Origin: Limnohabitans sp. Rim28
GTDB taxonomy: Bacteria; Pseudomonadota; Gammaproteobacteria; Burkholderiales; Burkholderiaceae_C
Direction of reading: 5' to 3'
DNA: 64,000 bases
NCBI RefSeq assembly: GCF_000293865.2
Contig: NZ_ALKN02000005.1
Span: 1-64,000 of the forward strand
The position numbers and the translations under genes are program-made. Numbering within the stretch: the stretch's first letter is position 1; each line of letters opens with the position of its first letter. This document shows, piece after piece, positions 1 to 9,615 of the stretch. The notes below the pieces were generated by a model, which was given only the letters and a program-made list of their open reading frames with translations, was not told where the DNA came from and did not search any database.

Positions 1-52
1 GTCGGCGGGTTCCTCATACGGCGGGGGTACGCCCAAATCGTCACCCGCCGAC
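1..52. repeat. Palindromic element, copy 1 (UvrA linker)
   Basis: A perfect 10-bp inverted repeat (GTCGGCGGGT at 1-10, ACCCGCCGAC at 43-52) encloses a 32-nt loop. The loop contains an inner hairpin, GGCG-GGGGTA-CGCC, at 20-33. The left arm may extend beyond the window. The loop matches the loop of the copy at 1773-1838 at 30 of 32 positions, while the stems differ in sequence. Read in the uvrA frame it encodes [12 protein letters not shown], the same peptide as copy 2. No named repeat family was recognised. Confidence 0.75.
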
Positions 53-2926
53 ACCGCAGCCTCGCTGGCGAAGGTTCGAGGCGGGGAAGGTGCCACCTCA
101 CTGGCTCCGGTCGCTCGGCGCGCCCCTGTGCTCAACAACAACATCCAGATCGTCAACGCCAAAGAGCACAACCTCAAAAATCTGAGCGTCAACATCCCGC
201 GCGGCAAGTTCAACGTGGTCACAGGCGTCAGCGGCTCCGGTAAATCCACCTTGGCGTTTGACATCCTGTTCAACGAAGGCCAGCGTCGTTATCTGGAAAG
301 CCTGAACGCTTATGCCCGAAGCATCGTTCAGCCCGCAGGTCGCCCCGAGGTCGATGCGGTCTATGGCATCCCGCCCACCGTGGCGATTGAGCAGCGCTTG
401 TCGCGCGGCGGTCGCAAATCTACGGTGGGCACCACCACCGAGGTTTGGCATTTCTTGCGCTTGCTGTACGTCAAGCTGGGCATTCAGCATTGCGTGCACG
501 ACGGCACACCCGTGCAGCCGCAAACGCCAGACAGCATCATCGCCCAGCTGATGACCCAGTTTCGTGGCCAGCACATTGGCCTGTTGGCGCCGCTGGTCAC
601 CAACCGCAAAGGCGTCTACACCGAGCTGGCCGATTGGGCGCGGCCGCGTGGCTACACCCACCTGCGCGTCGATGGTGAATTTTTGCCCACTCAAGGCTTT
701 CCGCGCATTGACCGCTTCAAGGAACACAACATCGAGTTGCCTGTGACCAGTTTGGATGTGCTGCCCACTCAGGAGGCAGCGCTGCGCCAGGCCCTGGCCA
801 AAACCTTGGAGCATGGCAAAGGCGTGGTGCATGTGTTGAGCGATCTGGACGGCTTGCGCGAAGCCATGTTCAGTGGTGACTCCACCGCCCGCATTGGTCA
901 GCACCGGGTGTTTTCGACCTTGCGGGCTTGCCCGGCCTGCGCCACTTCTTATGCCGAACTCGACCCGCGCTTGTTCTCTTACAACAGCAAACACGGCTGG
1001 TGCCCCGATTGCGTGGGCACGGGTGTTCAACTCAGCAAAGACGAACGCTCGGTGTTTGACGATTCGGTGCAGGACGACAAAAACAAGGGCCGCGAGCAAA
1101 CCTTTGCCGAGCCCGAAATCGAAGACTTGGCCAACGTGGCCTGCCCCAGTTGCGAAGGCACCCGCTTGAATGCCACGGCCCGTGCCGTGCGCTTGGGCTC
1201 GGCCCCTGGCCAAGGCTGGCGCATCACCGACATCGCGAGTTTGTCCGTCACCGATGTGCGGCATTGGGTGGACAAGCTGCAGCTGACTGGCCGCGACGCC
1301 GACATCGCCCGCGATCTGGTGCCTGAAATCAAGAGCCGCCTGGAGTTTCTGGAAGAAGTGGGTTTGGGCTACCTCACGCTGGACCGGGGCGCCCCCACGC
1401 TGTCCGGCGGCGAGGCGCAACGCATCCGATTGGCCGCGCAACTGGGCAGCAACTTGCAGGGGGTTTGTTACGTGCTGGACGAGCCCACCATCGGTCTGCA
1501 CGCCCGCGACAACCAGATTTTGCTGAACGCCCTGCACAAGTTGGGCGACAAAGGCAACACGCTGGTGGTGGTGGAGCACGACGAAGACACCATCCGCCGT
1601 GCTGACCACATCATCGACATCGGCCCGAGTGCGGGCAAGCGTGGTGGCCGCTTGGTGGCCGAAGGTTCGGTGGCGGACATCACGGCGTCTGCCGATTCGC
1701 AGACTGGGCGGTATTTGTTGCATGCGATGAAGCATCCGATGCAGTTGCGTAGATCGGTGTCGGTCTCGTCACGGGGCGATGGGCTGGACTCCTCATATGG
1801 CGGGGGTACGCCGAAATCGTCGCCCAGCCCATCACCCCATGCCGAGACATTGGCGTCGCCGATGCAATGGCTCACGCTCACAGGAGCCAACCTGCACAAC
1901 CTGCGCCAGGTCGATGTGCAGGTCCCACTCAAACGCTTGGTAGCCGTCACGGGCGTCAGCGGTTCGGGCAAATCCACCCTGGCCCGCGATGTGTTGCTGG
2001 CCAATGTGCAGGCGCTGGTCAGCCAGCGATCCACCTTTGCTGGGCGCACCGCACAAGACGCTGGCCAGCGCGTGGCTTTGACGGCGTGCAGCGACGTGCA
2101 AGGCTTTGAAACGATTGACCGCGTGCTGGAAGTGGACCAAACGCCAATTGGCAAAACACCGCGTTCGTGCCCGGCCACTTACATCGGCTTTTGGGACACG
2201 ATCCGCAAACTGTTTGCCGAAACGCTGGAGGCCAAAGCGCGGGGTTATGCCGCCGGGCGCTTCAGCTTCAACACCGGCGAAGGCCGTTGCCCCAGTTGCG
2301 AAGGCCAGGGCATGCGCACCATCGAGATGAGCTTTTTGCCCGACGTGAAAGTGCCTTGCGAAACCTGCCGAGGCGCGCGTTTCAACCCAGAAACTTTGGC
2401 GGTGACCTGGCGGGGCAAGAGCATTGGCGATGTGCTGCAGATGGAAGTGGACGAGGCGGTGGATTTTTTCGCCAGCATGCCCAGCATCGCGCACCCTTTG
2501 CAACTGCTCAAGGATGTGGGGCTGGGTTATCTCACGCTCGGCCAACCTTCGCCCACATTGAGTGGTGGCGAGGCCCAACGCATCAAGCTGGTGACCGAGC
2601 TGACCAAGGTGCGCGACGAGGTGGGCAAACGGGGCAACAAGGCACCGCACACCCTCTATGTGCTGGATGAGCCCACGGTGGGCCTGCACATGGCCGATGT
2701 GGACAAGCTCATCAGCGTGCTGCACCGATTGGTGAATGCGGGCCACAGCGTGATCGTGATCGAGCACGATCTGGATGTGATCGCCGAGGCCGACTGGGTG
2801 ATTGACCTGGGGCCGGAAGGTGGCAACGCCGGTGGCCGGATTGTGGCGGCCATGACGCCCGAGGCGCTGGTGATCTTGGGTACCCACACCGGTGTGGCGC
2901 TGGGACCGGTGTTGGCGCGGGTGTGA
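2..2926 (+). CDS. uvrA: UvrA-family excinuclease ABC subunit A, partial at window start (probably a long double-length UvrA)
   Basis: UvrA is the DNA-damage recognition ATPase of nucleotide excision repair and binds DNA as a dimer. The part seen holds a complete UvrA unit: Walker [10 protein letters not shown] near 224-250, a CxxC...CxxC zinc module near 927-1015, signature LSGGEAQRI near 1400, Walker [12 protein letters not shown] near 1470, then a second ATPase with Walker A near 1950, a Cys-rich module near 2290-2400, LSGGEAQRI near 2560 and [11 protein letters not shown] near 2660. A GTG at 128 would give 932 residues, close to ordinary UvrA. However, that GTG has no ribosome-binding site, and the frame stays open to base 2 through a Gly/Ser/Pro-rich linker like the internal one at 1730-1870. 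I therefore read this as the C-terminal half of the roughly 1,900-residue UvrA paralogue found in many Burkholderiales. The 5' end lies outside the window. Confidence 0.85.
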   Translation, partial: SAGSSYGGGTPKSSPADTAASLAKVRGGEGATSLAPVARRAPVLNNNIQIVNAKEHNLKNLSVNIPRGKFNVVTGVSGSGKSTLAFDILFNEGQRRYLESLNAYARSIVQPAGRPEVDAVYGIPPTVAIEQRLSRGGRKSTVGTTTEVWHFLRLLYVKLGIQHCVHDGTPVQPQTPDSIIAQLMTQFRGQHIGLLAPLVTNRKGVYTELADWARPRGYTHLRVDGEFLPTQGFPRIDRFKEHNIELPVTSLDVLPTQEAALRQALAKTLEHGKGVVHVLSDLDGLREAMFSGDSTARIGQHRVFSTLRACPACATSYAELDPRLFSYNSKHGWCPDCVGTGVQLSKDERSVFDDSVQDDKNKGREQTFAEPEIEDLANVACPSCEGTRLNATARAVRLGSAPGQGWRITDIASLSVTDVRHWVDKLQLTGRDADIARDLVPEIKSRLEFLEEVGLGYLTLDRGAPTLSGGEAQRIRLAAQLGSNLQGVCYVLDEPTIGLHARDNQILLNALHKLGDKGNTLVVVEHDEDTIRRADHIIDIGPSAGKRGGRLVAEGSVADITASADSQTGRYLLHAMKHPMQLRRSVSVSSRGDGLDSSYGGGTPKSSPSPSPHAETLASPMQWLTLTGANLHNLRQVDVQVPLKRLVAVTGVSGSGKSTLARDVLLANVQALVSQRSTFAGRTAQDAGQRVALTACSDVQGFETIDRVLEVDQTPIGKTPRSCPATYIGFWDTIRKLFAETLEAKARGYAAGRFSFNTGEGRCPSCEGQGMRTIEMSFLPDVKVPCETCRGARFNPETLAVTWRGKSIGDVLQMEVDEAVDFFASMPSIAHPLQLLKDVGLGYLTLGQPSPTLSGGEAQRIKLVTELTKVRDEVGKRGNKAPHTLYVLDEPTVGLHMADVDKLISVLHRLVNAGHSVIVIEHDLDVIAEADWVIDLGPEGGNAGGRIVAAMTPEALVILGTHTGVALGPVLARV
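1773..1838. repeat. Palindromic element, copy 2 (UvrA interdomain linker)
   Basis: The left arm GGGGCGATGGGCTGG (1773-1787) pairs with CCAGCCCATCACCCC (1824-1838) over 14 of 15 positions. The loop core at 1790-1821 is nearly identical to copy 1, including the inner hairpin GGCGGGGGTACGCC (1799-1812). The stem sequence differs from copy 1 but is again self-complementary. The element lies in the linker between the two ATPase halves of the UvrA unit, keeps the reading frame and encodes [12 protein letters not shown]. Confidence 0.8.
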
Positions 2927-2961
2927 CCGGGGCTGGATGGCGCTTTCAATAGAATCAAGCC

Positions 2962-3444
2962 ATGCCCCATCGCACCGAAACCCTTATCGTCCTGGAACCT
3001 GAATACATCGAGGGTTTTCGTCAGATCTACGAAGAAAAAATCGTCTTCAACAAAACGCTTGGATTGAAGCTCGTCAAGGTCACCCCCGAGGGTGTTGAGG
3101 CCCGCATCAACATGCGGCCCGAATTGGTGGGGCACTTTGCCTACAACCGCATCCACGGCGGCGTCATCAGCGCGGTACTCGACGCCATCGGCAGCGCGGC
3201 CGTGATGGCGGCGTTGGCCGCCAAGCACATGGACGAGCTGCCCGCCAAACGCCTGGAGCGCTTTGCCAAGTTGGGCACGATCGATTTGCGGGTGGACTAC
3301 CTGCGACCCGGCATTGGCGAGCACTTCACCATCACGGCCAACGCTTTGCGCGTGGGCTCGCGTGTGGGGTCTTCGCGCATGGAGTTTTGTGGCCCGGATG
3401 GGACCTTGATGTCGACAGGCGCTGCGGCTTACATCGTCTCTTGA
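2962..3444 (+). CDS. PaaI-like hotdog thioesterase family protein
   Basis: A 160-residue single hotdog-fold protein. The motif HGGVISAVLDAIGS (about residues 65-80) is the helix-capping HGG motif of PaaI/YdiI-type acyl-CoA thioesterases, which hydrolyse acyl-CoA to acid and CoA in the cytoplasm. The C-terminal half (IDLRVDYLRPG, then RVGSRVGSSRMEFCGPDG) is the usual strand pattern. The substrate cannot be told. The gene starts 35 bp after uvrA and converges with a second, unrelated hotdog thioesterase gene. The start ATG at 2962 is clear, but no strong ribosome-binding site is seen. Confidence 0.8.
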   Translation: MPHRTETLIVLEPEYIEGFRQIYEEKIVFNKTLGLKLVKVTPEGVEARINMRPELVGHFAYNRIHGGVISAVLDAIGSAAVMAALAAKHMDELPAKRLERFAKLGTIDLRVDYLRPGIGEHFTITANALRVGSRVGSSRMEFCGPDGTLMSTGAAAYIVS

Positions 3445-3472
3445 GCGCCTAACCGCCAAAACATCTGCCCCA

Positions 3473-3889
3473 TCACTCGGCAGGCACGGGCCTGGGTTTG
3501 CCTTGGTCGTCCACCGCCACATAGGTCAGGTTCGCTTCGGTCACCTTGATGTACTGGCCCTGCAATTGAAAGCGTTCGGCAAACACCTCGACCTTGACGG
3601 TGACCGAGGTGCGCCCCACGCGCACGATGCGCGAGAAAAACGACAAGATGTCGCCCACCTTGACGGCCTGTTTGAAGATGAACTCGTTCACCGCCACCGT
3701 CACCATGCGTCCGCGCACACGGCGTGCGGGTAAGACGGCGCCGGCCAAGTCGACTTGGGCCATGACCCAGCCACCAAAAATGTCGCCACTGGCATTGCAG
3801 TCCGCAGGCATGGGGATGACTTTGAGCACCAACTCTTGGTCAGTGGGCAAAGACACAGTGTCGGGGCGTTGAGGTTCAGACATGGGCAC
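3473..3889 (-). CDS. acyl-CoA thioesterase, YciA/BACH-like hotdog protein
   Basis: 138 residues. The segment ADCNASGDIFGGWVMAQVDLAGAV (given here in parts: N-A-S-G-D-I-F-G-G-W then a helix) is the signature of the YciA/cytosolic acyl-CoA hydrolase branch, with the catalytic Asp in GDIFGG. Family members hydrolyse medium- to long-chain acyl-CoA in the cytoplasm. The protein ends in a Pro-rich tail. It is convergent with the PaaI-like thioesterase gene and divergent from the ABC exporter gene at 3934, with 44 bp between starts. The function is inferred from the family; the chain-length preference is unknown. Confidence 0.85.
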   Translation of the reverse strand: MPMSEPQRPDTVSLPTDQELVLKVIPMPADCNASGDIFGGWVMAQVDLAGAVLPARRVRGRMVTVAVNEFIFKQAVKVGDILSFFSRIVRVGRTSVTVKVEVFAERFQLQGQYIKVTEANLTYVAVDDQGKPRPVPAE

Positions 3890-3933
3890 AATCGGTGTTC
3901 GTTAATGGTTGACGTTGAACTGGATTGTGTCTT

Positions 3934-5778
3934 ATGCGCCCACACGGCGAAACCTCTGCCCCTGCTGTCTCCTCTGGCCCTCACCCCAATTCGCCATCGG
4001 GCACCCAGTCCCCAACGGTGGCCACGAGCGATTGGAAAACGCTGTCGCGTCTGTGGCCCTATTTGTGGCAGTACAAATGGCGCGTCGTGGTGGCGCTTGG
4101 CCTCATGGTGTGCGCCAAGTTGGCCAACGTGAGCGTGCCCCTGTTGCTCAAGGAATTGGTCGACGCCATGAGCATCAAGCCCAGCGATCCGGGCGCGGTG
4201 CTGGTGGTGCCGATGGCACTCTTGTTGGGTTACGGCGCTTTGCGTTTGCTGACATCGGCTTTCACCGAGTTGCGCGAGTTGGTCTTTGCCAAAGCCACGC
4301 AAGGGGCTTCGCGCAGCATTGCGTTGCAAACCTTCGAGCACCTGCATGCCTTGAGTTTGCGCTTTCATCTGGCGCGGCAGACGGGCGGCATGACCAGGGA
4401 CATTGAGCGCGGTGTGCGTGGCATTGAGTCGCTGATTTCCTATTCGCTGTACAGCGTCATCCCCACCTTGTTGGAGGTGGCTTTGGTGTTGACGATTTTG
4501 GCGGTGAAGTTCGACGCTTGGTTTGCAGGCATCACTTTTGCAGCTTTGGTTTTCTACATCGTCTTCACGGTTTATGTCACCGAATGGCGCACACAGTTTC
4601 GTAAGCAAGCCAATGAATTTGATTCGGCTGCCCACACCCGTGCCATCGACTCGCTGTTGAACTATGAGACCGTCAAGTACTTTGGCAACGAGCGCTTTGA
4701 GGCTGGCCGTTATGACGAAAGTCTGGAGCGTTTGCGTGTGGCACGGCTCAAGTCGCAGACCACCTTGTCGTTGCTCAACACGGGTCAGCAGCTCATCATT
4801 GCCGCTGCTTTGGTGACCATGCTGTGGCGGGCTACCGAGGGCGTGGTGGCTGGGCGCATGACCTTGGGTGATTTGGTCATGGTGAACGCATTCATGATCC
4901 AACTCTACATTCCGCTTAACTTTTTGGGTGTGCTGTACCGCGAAATCAAGCAAAGCCTGACCGATCTGGACAAAATGTTTGTGCTGATGGACCGCGAGCG
5001 CGAAGTGGCCGATGCGCCGGGTGCCTCAGCGCTGTCTTTGCACGGTGCGCCCGATGTGGTGTTTGACCGCGTGTCTTTTGCTTACGAGAGCGACCGCCCG
5101 ATTCTCAAAGACATCAGCTTCACGATTCCTGCGGGTAAAACGGTGGCGGTGGTCGGGCCTTCGGGGTCGGGCAAGTCAACGCTGGCGCGTTTGATGTTCC
5201 GTTTTTATGACGTGCAGCAGGGCTTTATTCGGATTGCAGGGCAAGATATCCGACAAGTCACGCAGTCCAGTGTGCGTGGCGCTTTGGGCATCGTGCCGCA
5301 GGACACGGTGCTGTTCAATGACAGCGTGGCCTACAACATCGCCTATGGTCGTCCTGGCGCCAGTCAGGACGAGATCGAGGGCGCTGCGCGTTCTGCCCGC
5401 ATCCACGACTTCATCGCCTCCACGCCCAAGGGCTACCAGACCTCGGTGGGTGAGCGTGGCTTGAAGCTTTCAGGCGGTGAAAAGCAGCGCGTGGCCATTG
5501 CCCGCACCTTGCTCAAAGACCCACCCATTTTGGTGTTCGACGAAGCCACCTCGGCGCTGGATTCGGCCAACGAACGCGCGATTCAATCTGAATTGGCCAA
5601 TGTGGCGCAAAACAAAACCACCTTGGTGATTGCACACCGTCTGTCTACGGTGGTCGATGCGCATGAAATTTTGGTGATGGAGGCCGGGCAGATCATCGAG
5701 CGCGGCAGCCATGCCGAGCTGTTGGCCGTTCAAGGCCGATACGCCAGCATGTGGGCGATGCAGCAGTCTGGCGAGTGA
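3934..5778 (+). CDS. Atm1/HMT1-like ABC exporter (fused permease and ATPase)
   Basis: About 614 residues, a half-transporter of the ABCB7/Atm1/HMT1 class; relatives export glutathione-linked metal or sulfur compounds. The N-terminal two thirds carries about six membrane helices (first at YKWRVVVALGLMVCAKL) and the family segment FDSAAHTRAIDSLLNYETVKYFGNE. The ATPase follows: Walker A GPSGSGKST near 5155-5180, Q-loop GIVPQDTVLFND, signature LSGGEKQRVAIARTLL near 5470 and Walker B ILVFDEATSALD near 5530. I chose ATG 3934 over an in-frame TTG at 3925. The gene is monocistronic and ends 12 bp from the convergent paaE. The exact substrate is unknown. Confidence 0.88.
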   Translation: MRPHGETSAPAVSSGPHPNSPSGTQSPTVATSDWKTLSRLWPYLWQYKWRVVVALGLMVCAKLANVSVPLLLKELVDAMSIKPSDPGAVLVVPMALLLGYGALRLLTSAFTELRELVFAKATQGASRSIALQTFEHLHALSLRFHLARQTGGMTRDIERGVRGIESLISYSLYSVIPTLLEVALVLTILAVKFDAWFAGITFAALVFYIVFTVYVTEWRTQFRKQANEFDSAAHTRAIDSLLNYETVKYFGNERFEAGRYDESLERLRVARLKSQTTLSLLNTGQQLIIAAALVTMLWRATEGVVAGRMTLGDLVMVNAFMIQLYIPLNFLGVLYREIKQSLTDLDKMFVLMDREREVADAPGASALSLHGAPDVVFDRVSFAYESDRPILKDISFTIPAGKTVAVVGPSGSGKSTLARLMFRFYDVQQGFIRIAGQDIRQVTQSSVRGALGIVPQDTVLFNDSVAYNIAYGRPGASQDEIEGAARSARIHDFIASTPKGYQTSVGERGLKLSGGEKQRVAIARTLLKDPPILVFDEATSALDSANERAIQSELANVAQNKTTLVIAHRLSTVVDAHEILVMEAGQIIERGSHAELLAVQGRYASMWAMQQSGE

Positions 5779-5790
5779 ACAGGCGTTTTT

Positions 5791-6894
5791 TCAGCGCTCG
5801 TCGAAACTGATGACCACGCGCTCGCTGGTGGGGCGGGCTTGGCAGGACAGGATGAAGCCTTGTTCGACTTCGGGCTTCTCGAGGGTGAAGTTTTTCTCCA
5901 TCTCGGTCGTGCCTTCCATGACCTTGCAACGGCAGGTGCAGCACACCCCGGCTTTGCACGAATACGGCAAATCCAGACCCAGCGACAAAGCGATGTCCAG
6001 GATCTTCTCGTTGCGGTTCATGGGCATGTTGTAAGGCTTGCCGTCCAGCACCACGGTGAGCTGCACTTCGCCTTGTGCGCGCGTGGCCGGGTGGCCCAGC
6101 ACGGCTTTGGCGCGAACTTCGGGCGCCAGTGCGTCCAGCGTGGGCGAACTGAAACGCTCGGTGCGGATGCGTTCGGCTTTCACGCCAGCCGTCAGCAGGG
6201 CTTGCTCGGTGGCTTCGATCATGGCTTCGGGCCCGCACACAAACACTTCGTCCATGCTGCCCACGGGCAAGAAGGCGTCGATGATGGCCTGCACCTTGGC
6301 GCCGTCGATGCGGCCTTCGAGCAGGGGCACTTCTTGCGCTTGTCGAGAGAGTACGTGGATCAGCGTCAGGCGCGAGGGGTAGCGGTCTTTCAGGTCTTGC
6401 AGCGCTTCGTTGAACATCACGCTGTCCATGCGGCGGTTGCCATAGACCAGCGTGAATTTGCTGTCGGGTTGTTCTTCAAGGGTGCTCGACAAGATGGACA
6501 AAATGGGGGTGATGCCAGAGCCTGCTGCAAAGCCCACACGGTGGATGGCACGGGGGCGTTGCACCACAAAACGGCCATCCGGTGGCATCACGCGCAGGCT
6601 GTCGCCAGATTTGAGTTCGGTGGCGGCCCAGTTGGAAAACACACCGCCTTCTACAGGGCGAATACCCACTTCGAGCACGCCTTGCTTGTGCAGCTGGCTG
6701 CGGGCTGAACTGATGGAATAGCTGCGGCGCACATCCGAGCCGCCAATCACGGCGCGCAGCGTCAAAAACTGACCGGGCTGGAAGTCGAAGTTGCTGCGCA
6801 GGTCGTGGGGCACGCTCAGCGTGATGGCCACGGCGCCTGCCGCTTCGGGGTTGATGCGGGCAATCTGGAGGTCATGAAATCGGGCTGCGGACAT
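5791..6894 (-). CDS. paaE: phenylacetyl-CoA epoxidase, reductase subunit PaaE
   Basis: Electron-transfer subunit that passes electrons from NAD(P)H through FAD and a 2Fe-2S cluster to the PaaABC oxygenase, for epoxidation of the phenylacetyl-CoA ring. 367 residues. The N-terminal ferredoxin-reductase part has the FAD motif RRSYSISSA and the NAD(P)-binding region GITPILSILSS. The C-terminal plant-type ferredoxin has cysteines in CKAGVCCTCRC and a fourth in ILSCQA. The frame is open further upstream, but the conserved N-terminus MSAARFHDLQIARI begins at 6894. It is the last gene of paaABCDE, 28 bp after paaD. Confidence 0.95.
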   Translation of the reverse strand: MSAARFHDLQIARINPEAAGAVAITLSVPHDLRSNFDFQPGQFLTLRAVIGGSDVRRSYSISSARSQLHKQGVLEVGIRPVEGGVFSNWAATELKSGDSLRVMPPDGRFVVQRPRAIHRVGFAAGSGITPILSILSSTLEEQPDSKFTLVYGNRRMDSVMFNEALQDLKDRYPSRLTLIHVLSRQAQEVPLLEGRIDGAKVQAIIDAFLPVGSMDEVFVCGPEAMIEATEQALLTAGVKAERIRTERFSSPTLDALAPEVRAKAVLGHPATRAQGEVQLTVVLDGKPYNMPMNRNEKILDIALSLGLDLPYSCKAGVCCTCRCKVMEGTTEMEKNFTLEKPEVEQGFILSCQARPTSERVVISFDER

Positions 6895-6922
6895 GGCTTG
6901 GCGCTGAGGGGCTTGTGGCGGC

Positions 6923-7441
6923 TCAGTAGGGTTTGAAGTAGTCGAAGGGCTCCATGCAGGCGAGGCACCGGTAAAGGGCCTTGCAGGCGGTCGAGCCGAA
7001 ATGGGAGGTTTCAGTGGTGTTGGCCGAGCCGCATTGCGGGCAGTTGACCACTTCGAGCTTGGCGCTGCGAGAGGCAAACTGCACCACGTTGACCGCGCCC
7101 GAGGGTGTGTTGACGCAGGCGTGCGGCGGCGCAATGCCATAGGCGCGCAGTTTGTCTTTGGCCGTGTCGGTCATCCAGTCGGTGGTCCAGGCGGGGGCCA
7201 ATTGCGTGACCACCTGGCCTTGCAAGCCGTGGGCCTGCAGCAAGGCTTTCACGTCGTCCTCGATCTGGCCCATGGCCGGGCAGCCGCTGTAGGTGGGTGT
7301 GATGACCACTTCCAAACCCTGGGTCCCTTGACGCACCTCGCGCAAGATGCCCAGCTCACGCAATGACACGACCGGAATTTCCGGGTCGGTCAGTTGCTCC
7401 AGCAGAGCCCAGGCGCGGTCTTCATCGACAGTGCGGGTCAT
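6923..7441 (-). CDS. paaD: phenylacetate degradation protein PaaD (PaaJ, MIP18/DUF59 family)
   Basis: 172 residues. The N-terminal two thirds is a MIP18/DUF59 domain (LTDPEIPVVSLRELGILREV, then TPTYSGCPAMGQI with the conserved Cys), a fold tied to iron-sulfur cluster assembly. The C-terminus carries a four-Cys zinc-ribbon-like element (CPQCG ... CKALYRCLAC) and ends FDYFKPY, typical of PaaD. PaaD is needed for active epoxidase and probably helps mature the PaaE cluster or the PaaA diiron site. It lies 9 bp after paaC in the operon. Confidence 0.93.
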   Translation of the reverse strand: MTRTVDEDRAWALLEQLTDPEIPVVSLRELGILREVRQGTQGLEVVITPTYSGCPAMGQIEDDVKALLQAHGLQGQVVTQLAPAWTTDWMTDTAKDKLRAYGIAPPHACVNTPSGAVNVVQFASRSAKLEVVNCPQCGSANTTETSHFGSTACKALYRCLACMEPFDYFKPY

Positions 7442-7450
7442 GGGTGTTGG

Positions 7451-8245
7451 TTACCAAGTGGCTTGCGGATGCGCGCGGGCCAGACTTTGCATTTCGGCCA
7501 ATACAAATCCGAGATGCTCAGAGTGCAGGCCTTGTTTGCCCGTGGAGACAAAACCGCCATCGGTGGGGCGCTTCAGGGTGGCTTCTTGGAGCGCGGTGTC
7601 CACGATCGCGTTCCAGTCGGACTGCAAGGCGGCCATGTCGGTGCCGGTGCCGTTGGTCAGCGCCGCAGATTCGTGCTCGCTGGCGGTCCAGAACTCCTGG
7701 GTGTAGGACATCAATTGGTCCAGCGCGGCTTGTGCTTTGGTGTGTGACCCGTCGGTGCCATCACCCAAACGCACCAGCCAGTCGCGCGAGTGGCGCAGGT
7801 GGTAACGCACCTCTTTGAGCGACTTGGCGGCAATCGCTGCCAGCTGCGTGTCTTGCGAGCTTTGCAGCTGGTCCCACACCAGCACCATCAGGCTGCTGTA
7901 CAAAAAGTTGCGCACGATGGTGGTGGCAAAGTCGCGGTCGCCCGCAGACGTGGCCGCCATCAAAGGCGTGTGTGGCAATTCGCACAGGGTGTAGTTTTTG
8001 AAGTCGGGCACATCGCGGAAATACGCCAGCGTGTCTTCGGTGGTGCCTTCGCCATGCAAGGCTGCCGCATGCTGGTAGAGCATGCGGGCTTGGCCGATCA
8101 GGTCGAGGCTGTTGTTGGACAGCGCGATGTCTTCTTCCAATATCGGGCCATGGCCACACCATTCGGCATTGCGCTGACCGAGGATCAGCGCGTTGTCGGC
8201 CAGGTGCAGGAGGTATTCAATGGGCGCATTCATCTGCACGTTCAC
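7451..8245 (-). CDS. paaC: phenylacetyl-CoA epoxidase, structural subunit PaaC
   Basis: 264 residues, ferritin-like helical protein that pairs with PaaA in the epoxidase core. The N-terminal segment LHLADNALILGQRNAEWCGHGP and the following SLDLIGQARMLYQHAA are characteristic. It resembles PaaA in fold but is a structural subunit. The GTG start at 8245 overlaps the paaB stop as GTGA, which suggests translational coupling; an ATG four codons in (8233) is the alternative. Confidence 0.94.
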   Translation of the reverse strand: MNVQMNAPIEYLLHLADNALILGQRNAEWCGHGPILEEDIALSNNSLDLIGQARMLYQHAAALHGEGTTEDTLAYFRDVPDFKNYTLCELPHTPLMAATSAGDRDFATTIVRNFLYSSLMVLVWDQLQSSQDTQLAAIAAKSLKEVRYHLRHSRDWLVRLGDGTDGSHTKAQAALDQLMSYTQEFWTASEHESAALTNGTGTDMAALQSDWNAIVDTALQEATLKRPTDGGFVSTGKQGLHSEHLGFVLAEMQSLARAHPQATW

Positions 8246-8538
8246 ATGTGTCCGACTTCGTCGGGGATTTGGTAAAAAGTGGGGTGTCGGTACACCTTGT
8301 CACTGGCCGGATCGAAGAACTCGGACTTGTCGTTGGGCTCGCTGGCCGAAATGCTGGCCGAAGGCACCACCCAGATGCTCACGCCTTCTTGGCGGCGGGT
8401 GTAGACGTCGCGTGCCATTTGCAAGGCGTGCTCTGAATCAGACGCATGCAAGCTGCCGCAGTGCTTGTGCTCCAAGCCTTGTTTGCTGCGCACAAAAACT
8501 TCCCACAGGGGCCATTCTTTCAATGTAGCGGTGCTCAT
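8242..8538 (-). CDS. paaB: phenylacetyl-CoA epoxidase subunit PaaB
   Basis: 98 residues, the usual PaaB length. It begins [26 protein letters not shown], the family hallmark. PaaB bridges PaaAC heterodimers in the epoxidase complex and has no catalytic residues of its own. The start overlaps the paaA stop by 4 bp and the stop overlaps the paaC start, so paaA-paaB-paaC are translationally coupled. The acidic, serine-rich C-terminal half ([21 protein letters not shown]) is normal for the family. Confidence 0.95.
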   Translation of the reverse strand: MSTATLKEWPLWEVFVRSKQGLEHKHCGSLHASDSEHALQMARDVYTRRQEGVSIWVVPSASISASEPNDKSEFFDPASDKVYRHPTFYQIPDEVGHM

Positions 8539-9566
8539 GCGGCCTCCTTGAGTTGGCGAGCTTGCTGTTTACGGGCATGGGCGAGTGCGGCTTCGCGCAC
8601 CCAGGCGCCGTCGTTCCAGGCCTTGACGCGGGCGCCCAGGCGCTCTTTGTTACAAGGGCCGTTGCCGTTCACGGTGTCCCAGAACTCGTCCCAGTCGATG
8701 GCACCAAAATCGTGGGCTTGGCGTGCATCGTTCCACTTCAAATCGGGGTCAGGCAGGGTCACGCCCAGTACCTTGGCTTGTGGCACGGTGGCGTCCACAA
8801 ACTTTTGACGCAGGTCGTCGTTGCTGATGCGCTTGATGCCCCAGCGCATGCCCTGCGCGCTGTTGGGGCTGTCGGCGTCGGGGGGGCCAAACATGGCCAA
8901 GCATTTCCACCACCAGCGGTTCACGGCGTCTTGCACCATGGCTTTTTGCTCGGCGGTGCCTTGCATCATGACCAGCAAGGCTTCGTAGCCTTGGCGTTGG
9001 TGGAAAGACTCTTCCTTGCACACACGCACCATGGCACGGGCATAGGGACCGTAAGAGCAACGGCACAGGGGCACCTGGTTCATGATGGCCGCGCCATCGA
9101 CCAGCCAGCCGACCACGCCCACATCGGCCCAGTTGAGCGTGGGGTAATTGAAGATGGAGCTGTATTTGGCTTTGCCGGTGTGCAGGGCGTCCAGCATTTG
9201 GTCGCGGCTGGTGCCCAAGGTTTCGGCGGCGCTGTACAGGTACAGGCCGTGACCGCCTTCGTCTTGCACTTTGGCGATCAGGATGGTTTTGCGCTTCAGG
9301 CTGGGCGCGCGGCTGATCCAGTTGGCCTCAGGCAACATGCCCACGATTTCGCTGTTGGCGTGTTGGCTGATTTGGCGAACCAAGGTTTTGCGGTAGGCCT
9401 CAGGCATCCACTCGCGGGGTTCGATGCGGCCGTCGGCGTCGATGCGGGCGTCAAAGGCTGCTTGAAGTTCGGCGTCTTGCGTGCTCAGGGCTTTGGGCAC
9501 GGCTTTCAGGCCGGCCGATTTGACGTCCTCGGACGAGTCCGGAACGCTGAAAGATTGGGTGTACAT
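8535..9566 (-). CDS. paaA: phenylacetyl-CoA epoxidase, catalytic diiron subunit PaaA
   Basis: 343 residues. It catalyses oxygen insertion into phenylacetyl-CoA to form the 1,2-epoxide, the first committed step of aerobic hybrid phenylacetate breakdown. Carboxylate and His iron ligands are visible as pairs: [14 protein letters not shown] and [15 protein letters not shown] strong ribosome-binding site (GGAGATACGCC) precedes the ATG. The protein is longer than E. coli PaaA, with an extra N-terminal stretch rich in Ser/Lys/Asp, as is common in Burkholderiales. First gene of the operon, 58 bp from a palindromic operator. Confidence 0.96.
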   Translation of the reverse strand: MYTQSFSVPDSSEDVKSAGLKAVPKALSTQDAELQAAFDARIDADGRIEPREWMPEAYRKTLVRQISQHANSEIVGMLPEANWISRAPSLKRKTILIAKVQDEGGHGLYLYSAAETLGTSRDQMLDALHTGKAKYSSIFNYPTLNWADVGVVGWLVDGAAIMNQVPLCRCSYGPYARAMVRVCKEESFHQRQGYEALLVMMQGTAEQKAMVQDAVNRWWWKCLAMFGPPDADSPNSAQGMRWGIKRISNDDLRQKFVDATVPQAKVLGVTLPDPDLKWNDARQAHDFGAIDWDEFWDTVNGNGPCNKERLGARVKAWNDGAWVREAALAHARKQQARQLKEAA

Positions 9567-9615
9567 GGCGTATCTCCTGCGCCAAACAGGATGGGATGAT
9601 CACGGCGCGGGTGCC

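Noticed and set aside
98..1735. Long open frame on the minus strand opposite uvrA
   Set aside because: Its product is Gln/His/Ala/Val-rich with no domains, and it mirrors a clearly conserved gene; a GC-bias shadow.
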